Assembly (NCBI RefSeq): GCF_004358755.1
Contig: NZ_SMZY01000003.1
Coordinates: 496,001 to 560,000 of the forward strand
Length of the DNA stretch: 64,000 nucleotides
Origin: Peribacillus frigoritolerans
Lineage (GTDB): Bacteria; Bacillota; Bacilli; Bacillales; Bacillaceae
Reading direction: 5' to 3'
Below the pieces are notes generated by a model that was not told where the DNA came from, made no database searches, and worked only from the letters and a program-made list of their open reading frames with translations. Numbering within the stretch: the first letter of the stretch is position 1; each line of letters starts with the position of its first letter. The position numbers were made by a program, and so were the translations under genes. This document shows, in pieces, positions 36,683 to 44,128 of this stretch.

Positions 36683-39600
36683 TTATGCCTTTTTTCGACG
36701 CGCTGCATATAAAGCAGCACCCGCCATCATGAGAATAGCTCCAAAAAAGACGGACTGATACATGACAGTTGCTGTTTTTGGAAGTTCATTCTCTCTAATG
36801 CCAGAAGCAGGTTTTGCTTTCTCTGGCAGAATTGGCTCATTCGTAATTTCTTTTTCCGGCTGCTCTTCTTTAACCGGAGTTTCTTTACCTGGATCCGGTG
36901 TTTCTCCTGTCTCAGGCTTTTCAGACCCTAAAACAAACACCAGCGGATTTTTCAAATAGTCCTGCTCTTCTTCAATTGTAAATTCATATTCATACTCAAT
37001 GCCTTCATTGTAAACGAAGAGGCTGTAGGCACCGACTTTCAGGCTGAATTTCCCTTCATCTGCCTGAAGGTCATCAATCAGCTGGCCAAGTTCATTAGAA
37101 TAGCCTTCAAATAAGATGTCTTCATTGTTTTTATCCAGACCCTCTATCAAAAACTCCGCTTCACTGATTGGCTGTTCATCCTCATTGATCAAATAAAACT
37201 CAGCCTGCTTCATGCCTTCTTCATCCTCAGGCAAAGTGGTTACTTCGATTGACGCAGCGTTTCCAAACTCATCGCTTTCCCCATAAACTTCAATGAGATA
37301 GGTTGTATCAGGCTCTAAATCCGTTAACTCGTATGATGTTTGAGATGCAGGCAGAGGCTCTTCCTCTCCTGTAAATTCTCCATCAACGATGACAAAATAA
37401 GAACCTTCTGTTCCTTCAAACATTTTATCCCATGAGAATGAAATGGAATGCTGAGTCACATCCTCAATATGGATTTCAGGATAGTGCGTGATGTCGATCT
37501 GAACGGTAACGCCTCTATCTCTCAGCTCCTGTACAACGAGATCAGCGTCTGAACCGGATGACAGATCGAGTGTGCTTATTCCATACAATGAGACCAGGCT
37601 CAAGTCTTCAAGATTCAACAGTTCATCAATGGCTGTTAATTCTGTTCTTTCCAATGTGAGGACTTCCAATGAATGAAATTGATCTAATCCAGATAAATCT
37701 TTCAGCGGATTACGGGATATCTCAAGGGACATAAGGTCTTCTAAACCTTCATCTCCTAAATGTTCAATCTGATTATCAAACAATACTAATACTTCTAACT
37801 CATCCAGATTAGAAAGCACGGCAATGTCACGGATCTCATTTTGAGAAAGATCAAGATAATCAAGCTGTTCCATTTCCTTTATAAACGAAATATCTTTGAG
37901 CTGATTATTTCTGATCGAAAGGGAAACAAGGCTTTCCATTTCTGCAATCTTTTCATAGCCTTTCAGCTTCGTGTTTTCGATTGTTAAATCGAAGATTGGC
38001 AGCCCGCGGAGCGGAGACAAATCGAGTTCAGACTCATTGTTTAAAAGATATACATACATTAAGTTTGTCGCATATTCCAAGCCTGACAAATCTTTAATAT
38101 CCATATCTGCAAGGAATAAATCCTCAAGACGCTCCATATCGCTCGCGCGGACATCACGGTTTAGTCCAAGCTGTTCTTTGATGATCTCTCTTAATGTACT
38201 GTCTTTGAATTTCACAACAGGACCTGTAGGAGCAGCAGCTGTTGTTTCAGTTGTTTCGGCGCTTGCAATCAGTTCACCGTCTGAATTATAAGCCTGCACC
38301 TCAATGTCATAAGAAGTTTCAGGCGCAAGACCTCTGACCCAGTAGCCGTACTCATAGCCATCGATTTTATCTGCGGCCGTTTTCCCGTCAACTGCTACTT
38401 TGTAATGATCAATCTCTTCTTCACCAAAGTAGTCCCAAGAGATTTCAATCGAATCTTCCGTTGCTCTTGTTGAATAAACATGAAAGGCTTCCCCGTCTCC
38501 ATATTCGTACTCAACATAAACACCCTTATCTCTAAGCTGTGTGATGACATCAAAAGCTGCAGATCCATCAGATAGGTCTAGCGTGTCTATATCAAATAAG
38601 AGAACATATTCCAAAGAATCAAGCGCAAGCAATGGGTCTATGCTTTCGATTGAAGTCGTGGACAAATCCAGGAAATACAGGTTTTTTAATCCTGTAAGTT
38701 CCTCTATCCCCTTAAGTGATAAATTCTCGCTCACGCTGAGTTCTGTTAATCCTGTTAATCTTTCAATCCCTTTAAGGGAAGAAAGTTCATTTCCTCCTAA
38801 ATAAAGAGACGCTAATTGCTCAAGCGCAGGCATTCCTGATAGGTCTTCTAAACTATTATAAGCAAGACCCAGTGCACCTAACTCTTTCAGAGGAGAAAGA
38901 ACAGATAAATCTTTTATGCCTGTATCAGAAAGGTCCAAATACTGCAGGTTCGGCCATTTTTTTAAGGATGAGAAATCCTGCAGAGGGTTTCCGTCCAAAA
39001 GCAGTCCCGTTAGGCCAGTCAGATTTTCGATCGGTTTTAAATCTTTAATATTATTCATGGATAAACCGAGAAATTTCAGGTTCTTGGCTGTTTCCAAGCC
39101 GGATAATTCCCGAATCCCGGCACCCGTCAGGTCAAGCTCTGTCAGATGCTCCATATCGCTCTCTACGATATCCCGTTTAAAGCCGAAGTATTCTTTCATT
39201 GCTTTTTTAAGATTAGCATCCGCAAAAATCACTTTTTCCCCAGACGGCGTTTTTAAAGTAGAGAACAGGCCGTCGGTAAAACCGAGCAGTTTCCCTTCCT
39301 TACTGAAAGCCTTCACGGAAAAAGAATACTGAGTATCCGGTTTCAAATCGGATGCTTCATAACGGAAGGAATTCTTGCTTGTTTCTATTTTTTCTTTTTT
39401 TCCACCGATTGTCACTTCATAATAGGCAAGGCGCCCCTCGCCTTCATAATCCCATTCAAGAACTGCGTTTGTATCTCCGGGCTTAACTTGGTTCATATAC
39501 ATATTCAAGCTGTCATCATAGACAAATTCCACCGATTCTTTAAAGAGGCCGGTCTCATCAAGAATATCGATATAGGCAGATCCATAAATAATGACCTTTT

Positions 39601-41035
39601 GAAGAGACGGAAGGTCAGCCAGTACTTTAATACTTTTAACCTCTGTATAAGAAAGGTTGATTTCCTCCAGCTGTTTAAAGGATGCTAAAACAGACAAATC
39701 TTTAACGCTTGTCCAGCTTATATCCAAAAGCTTTAAACCCGTAAGGTTCCCAATGTGCTTAAGATCCTTGAAGCTTGTGTCTCCAAGCAGCAGACTGTGG
39801 AGGTTCGTTAACGAATTAAGAGGAGAAAAATCTGTTGCACCAGACATCGTTAAATCTAAGTACTCGAGTTTCTCAAATGCTTTTAACGCCTCTAAATTTT
39901 TCAACCGGTTTCCTGCTAGTTCCAAATGCTGCAAATTCACTGCATATTCAAGGCCGGATAAATCCTTAATAACGTACGCAGAAGCATTTAAATAAGTCAG
40001 TTTCTCTAAGTCACTTTCCGTAATATCTCGTTGAATACGAAGCTGCTCCTGTACCGCAAACTTCAGGTTTTTATCTTTAAACTCTATCGTTTTCCCTTTA
40101 GCCGCTTCCTTCGTTTTTCCTTTAACGGCTGCTTCGCTGATCATCTTGCCATCTTTATCGAATGCCGCAGCTTTCACTTCATATTCAGTGGCCGGATTCA
40201 AATCAGTAAAGATATTCTCTGTTTCTGCTGTTTTCTCCAGCATTAATTTCCCATCGAGGTACACATCATAAGAAACAGCGCCATCTAAAAACCAGCTTGC
40301 TTCAAATGATGAATCATTTACTTGGTAAAAGAACACCGTGTAGTTTGGTTTCTGTGCTTCTTCTGTTTTAGCGCTTGTTTCTTTCGTATCAAGCAGCTTG
40401 TCCCCCGCTATCACTTTCATGGTAAAAGCGTAGGTTGTGCCAGGCGTTAAATCCTTAGAGGCGTATTCGCCTTCCTCACTGAAGCTTTGAACAAACTTGC
40501 CATCCTGAAACAACTGATATTCCACTGCTTCAGTGACATTGTATTTTGGCCAGGACACAATAATAGATGTGCCTTCCACTCTTGCATTTAATTTGAATTT
40601 ATCATCAATCACAACAGGTTCACCAGGATCAACAGGAGTCCCGCTGTCATCGTTCCCTTTTTTATACACAACAGTAATAGCATCTGTCTGAACGGTGTCG
40701 TTCCCCGCAAGCTTTACAAGATATGTATACGTTTCTTTTTCTTTCACGTCTTCATCAATAAATTCGTATGTTCTCGCAGTTGAACCATCTCTATTTTTAA
40801 GTTCATCTACAAGTTTGGCTTCAATCGCATGGTCCTGTTCATTTTTCTTCAGGACAAATGTTTCAGGTTCTTCGGACATCGATGTGGTTGTCCACAATAA
40901 CTGAATCCCTTTCCCTGTGTTTTTAAACGAATGAAACCCAATAAGTGTCGTCCCTGCTTCAGCTGCCGCCGTATAAGGCAATGCCATGGTAACAAGCAAA
41001 GAGAAAATCATGAAGATCGACAGCATTCTTTTCAT
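36683..41035 (-). CDS. Sortase-anchored leucine-rich-repeat surface protein (internalin-like)
   Basis: A 1450-residue surface protein. Signal peptide 1-27. Fn3-like modules alternate with four blocks that start with a conserved cap (ITESDLEKLTYL, IVESDMEHLTEL, VRASDMERLEDL) and run into internalin-type 22-residue leucine-rich repeats (LQHLELAGNRLKNLEAL, LTGLLLDGNPLQDFSSL). A Pro/Glu-rich spacer precedes a sorting signal: LPKTA, hydrophobic stretch, then RRKKA at the C-terminus. LPKTA departs from LPXTG and resembles signals read by class D type sortases; no sortase gene is in this window. AGGGGG is 14 bases from the ATG, longer than usual. Likely a binding or adhesion protein. Confidence 0.88.
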   Translation of the reverse strand: MKRMLSIFMIFSLLVTMALPYTAAAEAGTTLIGFHSFKNTGKGIQLLWTTTSMSEEPETFVLKKNEQDHAIEAKLVDELKNRDGSTARTYEFIDEDVKEKETYTYLVKLAGNDTVQTDAITVVYKKGNDDSGTPVDPGEPVVIDDKFKLNARVEGTSIIVSWPKYNVTEAVEYQLFQDGKFVQSFSEEGEYASKDLTPGTTYAFTMKVIAGDKLLDTKETSAKTEEAQKPNYTVFFYQVNDSSFEASWFLDGAVSYDVYLDGKLMLEKTAETENIFTDLNPATEYEVKAAAFDKDGKMISEAAVKGKTKEAAKGKTIEFKDKNLKFAVQEQLRIQRDITESDLEKLTYLNASAYVIKDLSGLEYAVNLQHLELAGNRLKNLEALKAFEKLEYLDLTMSGATDFSPLNSLTNLHSLLLGDTSFKDLKHIGNLTGLKLLDISWTSVKDLSVLASFKQLEEINLSYTEVKSIKVLADLPSLQKVIIYGSAYIDILDETGLFKESVEFVYDDSLNMYMNQVKPGDTNAVLEWDYEGEGRLAYYEVTIGGKKEKIETSKNSFRYEASDLKPDTQYSFSVKAFSKEGKLLGFTDGLFSTLKTPSGEKVIFADANLKKAMKEYFGFKRDIVESDMEHLTELDLTGAGIRELSGLETAKNLKFLGLSMNNIKDLKPIENLTGLTGLLLDGNPLQDFSSLKKWPNLQYLDLSDTGIKDLSVLSPLKELGALGLAYNSLEDLSGMPALEQLASLYLGGNELSSLKGIERLTGLTELSVSENLSLKGIEELTGLKNLYFLDLSTTSIESIDPLLALDSLEYVLLFDIDTLDLSDGSAAFDVITQLRDKGVYVEYEYGDGEAFHVYSTRATEDSIEISWDYFGEEEIDHYKVAVDGKTAADKIDGYEYGYWVRGLAPETSYDIEVQAYNSDGELIASAETTETTAAAPTGPVVKFKDSTLREIIKEQLGLNRDVRASDMERLEDLFLADMDIKDLSGLEYATNLMYVYLLNNESELDLSPLRGLPIFDLTIENTKLKGYEKIAEMESLVSLSIRNNQLKDISFIKEMEQLDYLDLSQNEIRDIAVLSNLDELEVLVLFDNQIEHLGDEGLEDLMSLEISRNPLKDLSGLDQFHSLEVLTLERTELTAIDELLNLEDLSLVSLYGISTLDLSSGSDADLVVQELRDRGVTVQIDITHYPEIHIEDVTQHSISFSWDKMFEGTEGSYFVIVDGEFTGEEEPLPASQTSYELTDLEPDTTYLIEVYGESDEFGNAASIEVTTLPEDEEGMKQAEFYLINEDEQPISEAEFLIEGLDKNNEDILFEGYSNELGQLIDDLQADEGKFSLKVGAYSLFVYNEGIEYEYEFTIEEEQDYLKNPLVFVLGSEKPETGETPDPGKETPVKEEQPEKEITNEPILPEKAKPASGIRENELPKTATVMYQSVFFGAILMMAGAALYAARRKKA

Positions 41036-41079
41036 AGTAAATTCGTAATCCCCCTAGTTTCTTATAAACATCTAAATCT

Positions 41080-41108
41080 ATTATAGTTATGTAAAATTCG
41101 GTTGTATA
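41080..41108 (-). promoter_or_regulatory. Sigma-A promoter of the LRR protein gene
   Basis: Minus strand TATACA, 17-bp spacer, TATAAT, 45 bases before the ATG; back to back with the promoter of the LCP gene. Confidence 0.55.
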
Positions 41109-41204
41109 TTTGTATTTATAGACAAAATTCTACAAACTCATGAAACTTTTTGCTCATGAACTACGTCTCATAGGTTGTTATCACTAATTTTTACAAAAAA
41201 AGTA

Positions 41205-41233
41205 TTGTTTAGATGTTCTTGTAAAAATATAAT
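41205..41233 (+). promoter_or_regulatory. Sigma-A promoter of the LCP gene
   Basis: TTGTTT, 17-bp spacer, perfect TATAAT, 37 bases before the ATG at 41270. Confidence 0.7.
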
Positions 41234-41269
41234 GTGTATAGGCAATTAAATCTATTAAAGGATGGTAAT

Positions 41270-42208
41270 ATGAGAGAGAAAAAACACAAAAAGCGCAAAT
41301 GGCTTTGGATCGTGCTCAGCATCATCGGATTACTCGTGCTCAGCACAGGAGGCTATGCTCTTTATTTGTATAATACAGCAACAAAAACAGTCGCAAATAT
41401 ACAGGAAAACATCGGCAGAGAACACTCTGAAAAACGTCCTCAGCCTGTAGCTTTTAAAGAGAAAGAACCAATCTCTGTTTTAATTCTTGGCGTTGATGAA
41501 AGAGAAGGAGACCGCGGCCGTTCAGACTCCCTCATCCTCTTAACAGTCAACCCTAATAAAAAATCAACGAACATGATCAGCATTCCGCGTGACACAAGAA
41601 CCGAAATCGTCGGCAAAGGCAAAGAAGACAAAATTAACCATGCATATGCATTCGGCGGAACAGAAATGACCATCAATACGGTTGAGAACTTCCTTGACGT
41701 GCCGGTTGACTACTTCGTAAAAGTGAACATGGAAAGCTTCCAGGACGTTGTCAATGCAGTTGGCGGCATCGAGGTAAATAACCCGAAAGCCTTCAGCTAC
41801 GGCGGCTACACATTTAACGAAGGCACCATTCAATTAGACGGAAAACAGGCTCTGGCCTACTCAAGAATGAGAAAACAGGACAGCGACTTCAAACGTCAGG
41901 AGCGCCAGCGTCAAGTCCTCCAAGCCGTTATCTCTAAAGGGGCTAACATCTCATCCATCACAAAGTTCGGCGAAATGTTCAAAGTGGTCGAAAACAACGT
42001 AAAAACAAACATGGACATGGACGAAATGTGGAACATCCAGGAGAACTACAAAGATGCCCGCAACTCCATGCAGCAATACCAGGTTAAAGGCAAAGGCGAT
42101 ATGATTGGCGGCATCTACTACTATATCGTCTCTGAAGAAGAAAGAACGGGCCTTTCCAATCAATTGAAAGAGCATTTGGAGCTTGAGCCTAGTACGGCTT
42201 CAAACTGA
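41270..42208 (+). CDS. tagU: LCP-family wall polymer ligase (LytR/TagU type)
   Basis: Membrane-anchored phosphotransferase that moves lipid-linked anionic glycans to peptidoglycan. Basic N-terminus, one membrane helix (WLWIVLSIIGLLVLSTGGYAL), then the LCP domain: ISVLILGVDERE, GRSDSLILLTVNP, MISIPRDTRTEIVG, KINHAYAFGG, VGGIEV, LDGKQALAYSRMRKQD and FKRQERQRQVL. The Arg/Asp set is complete. The ATG at 41270 follows AAAGGATGG; an earlier ATG at 41234 overlaps the promoter. Sits upstream of the acyltransferase and close to the Kdo operon, so it could attach that polymer, but this is inference. Follows its own promoter and ends in a terminator. Confidence 0.92.
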   Translation: MREKKHKKRKWLWIVLSIIGLLVLSTGGYALYLYNTATKTVANIQENIGREHSEKRPQPVAFKEKEPISVLILGVDEREGDRGRSDSLILLTVNPNKKSTNMISIPRDTRTEIVGKGKEDKINHAYAFGGTEMTINTVENFLDVPVDYFVKVNMESFQDVVNAVGGIEVNNPKAFSYGGYTFNEGTIQLDGKQALAYSRMRKQDSDFKRQERQRQVLQAVISKGANISSITKFGEMFKVVENNVKTNMDMDEMWNIQENYKDARNSMQQYQVKGKGDMIGGIYYYIVSEEERTGLSNQLKEHLELEPSTASN

Positions 42209-42246
42209 AAAACAGCTGATTCCAAGAGGAATCGGCTGTTTTTTCA
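42209..42246 (+). terminator. Terminator of the LCP gene
   Basis: Stem AACAGCTGATTCC / GGAATCGGCTGTT (one G-T pair) with an AAGA loop, followed by TTTTCATT. Confidence 0.85.
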
Positions 42247-42328
42247 TTAAGCAACTTTAAATATAATTGCATTCTCTAGATAACAATAAAGTATGTTATA
42301 TTATAGAAAAAACACTGCGAGGAATAAT

Positions 42329-42952
42329 ATGATACTTCAAGAGGAAATCAAAGGACTCACTACCAAGATACACGGTAAAAACAACAATTTAGATTTGGAT
42401 GAATCAAATCCAACTTTTAGAAATACTGAACTAAAAATAACGGGATCAAATAATAAAATTATTATTGGCGATGGGGCTATCCTTCAAAATTTATTGATTC
42501 ATATAAGAGGCTCTAACAATACGATTTACATAGGTAAAGAAACCCATATTATTGGCCATATCCTTCTTAAAGGCAAAAACCAAGAGATATCAATAGGAGA
42601 TCGTACAACATTTAAAAATGTCTATTTGCTCTCTCAGGAAGGTAAAAATATCTCAATCGGTGAAGACTGCATGTTTTCTTATGATATTGCCATCCGAACA
42701 ACCGATGCTCATTCCGTTATTGATTTAGAGACAAAGGAAAGAGTTAACCATGCAAACCATGTTTCCATCGGTAATCACGTTTGGATTGCAGCTAGCTGTT
42801 TAATATCTAAAGGAGTAACAATAGCAGATGATTGCATTGTTGGGGCTAGATCAGTCGTCACTAAGTCTGTTACAGAATCTCATTGTGCTGTTGCAGGTGC
42901 GCCAGCAAAGGTAGTGAAATCGAACGTTACATGGGATAGAGACCGAATTTAA
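42329..42952 (+). CDS. Left-handed beta-helix (hexapeptide) O-acyltransferase
   Basis: A 207-residue protein built of hexapeptide-like rungs: ITGSNNKIIIGDGAI, IRGSNNTIYIGKETHI, and the LbH acetyltransferase core HVSIGNHVWIAASCLISKGVTIADDCIVGARSVVTKSV ended by AGAPAKVVK. This is the usual form of capsule and LPS O-acetyltransferases that take acetyl-CoA. GAGGAA lies five bases before the ATG at 42329; the upstream frame has no ribosome site. It faces the Kdo operon tail to tail, so it may acetylate the same glycan; this is by position only. Confidence 0.82.
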   Translation: MILQEEIKGLTTKIHGKNNNLDLDESNPTFRNTELKITGSNNKIIIGDGAILQNLLIHIRGSNNTIYIGKETHIIGHILLKGKNQEISIGDRTTFKNVYLLSQEGKNISIGEDCMFSYDIAIRTTDAHSVIDLETKERVNHANHVSIGNHVWIAASCLISKGVTIADDCIVGARSVVTKSVTESHCAVAGAPAKVVKSNVTWDRDRI

Positions 42953-42958
42953 TAGGAT

Positions 42959-42997
42959 AAAAAAAGAAGGGCTGCTTTAACCTAAGCAGTCCTTCTT
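42959..42997 (-). terminator. Terminator at the end of the Kdo operon
   Basis: AGAAGGGCTGCTT / AAGCAGTCCTTCT stem (one G-T pair), A-run of seven on the left, so strong for minus-strand transcripts and weaker for the acyltransferase gene. Confidence 0.8.
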
Positions 42998-43011
42998 CTA
43001 TATTGCTAACC

Positions 43012-44106
43012 TTATTTATTCAAATCCTGAAACAGTCGCTCCAACGTCTCTTCCATCGTTAATATTTCACCTGTGTTAGGGTCAGCATATCTCGGATAAA
43101 GAATATACGCCGCTGCAAAAAGCTCTTCTAACGATAGCTTTCTTAATCTGCGAGGCACTTTCTGCCGATCATCTGTTAGCCCCCAATTCGAGTAAAAAGG
43201 AGCACCAGCTGTTGTAACAGGTATTCCTCGAAGCAGCGCTTCAAATCCGGCCAAAGATGTAATGGTATAAACATGGTCAATGGTTTTAAAGGAATCAATC
43301 AGACTGAGAGGCTGTTCAATTACATTAGCAATATGTTTGATTTCTGCAGGATCAGATTGCATGGGTCTTCTTCCTGTTAGGACATCCGGATGCGGTTTAT
43401 AGATAATGTCAGCATCCGGATTTTCATTTTTAGCAAGATGGACAAGCTGGTTGTTTGTCCATCTGATATTACTTCCTTTTAAAATAGAAGCATCATCTTC
43501 AACCTGACCAATGACTAAAACTCTTCGCTTTGTTTTTTTGCCATAGATCGACTCAGCATCTTTATGTTCGACATGATTATATTTACTAATTCCAAGATTC
43601 TTTACCGTTTCAATACCTTTTTTAGCCTGTTTCAGCAATTCTTGATTCTGGCTAAAATCATAATGATTTAATAAGTCCTCTAAATCACTTTCTGCAGTAG
43701 AATCAAAATACATCCCTTTTTTATCTATGCAAAGAGAATATGGGGGGGTGTGCATAGAGCCTAATCCAATCGAACGAATAAAGCCGTCCTCCATGCGATA
43801 GACCGGAATTTGATTCTTCTCTGCATAAAGAAGAATGTCTTTTTCCTCACTATAGCCCCATATAATAAAAACCTTATCTCTGTACTTATTCAATTCCCAT
43901 TTTAAGATGTTAATCTTTTTACCGTATGGGACAAACCGCACTTCATATTCATCTAAAAAATTCGGGACGTATGGATGTTTCCACTTGGAAACCTTGAATA
44001 CAAAGGCCACTGGTTTACTTGATTGCTTAAGCGGCTGAGGAAGCCACCAGAGAATGGTCAAAAAAGATAATACACTTTTAATGGCATGTTTTATTAATTT
44101 CTTCAT
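43012..44106 (-). CDS. KpsC-like Kdo transferase, single module
   Basis: A 364-residue capsule-synthesis (KpsC/LipB family) glycosyltransferase. Motifs in order: WGYSEEKDILLYAEKN, VYRMEDGFIRSIGLG, YFDSTAESDLEDLL, VLVIGQVEDDASIL, IIYKPHPDV, YTITSLAGFEALLRG and GAPFYSNWGLTDDR. In group 2 capsule bacteria KpsC has two such modules and extends a poly-beta-Kdo linker from CMP-Kdo; this protein has one. The N-terminus (MKKLIKHAIKSVLSFL) is a basic amphipathic helix suited to membrane contact. Last gene of the Kdo operon, 22 bases after the larger KpsC-like gene, with which it shares most motifs. Donor inferred from the adjacent kds genes. Confidence 0.85.
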   Translation of the reverse strand: MKKLIKHAIKSVLSFLTILWWLPQPLKQSSKPVAFVFKVSKWKHPYVPNFLDEYEVRFVPYGKKINILKWELNKYRDKVFIIWGYSEEKDILLYAEKNQIPVYRMEDGFIRSIGLGSMHTPPYSLCIDKKGMYFDSTAESDLEDLLNHYDFSQNQELLKQAKKGIETVKNLGISKYNHVEHKDAESIYGKKTKRRVLVIGQVEDDASILKGSNIRWTNNQLVHLAKNENPDADIIYKPHPDVLTGRRPMQSDPAEIKHIANVIEQPLSLIDSFKTIDHVYTITSLAGFEALLRGIPVTTAGAPFYSNWGLTDDRQKVPRRLRKLSLEELFAAAYILYPRYADPNTGEILTMEETLERLFQDLNK

Positions 44107-44128
44107 GGTCTCTTTCTTTGGCCTGTTC

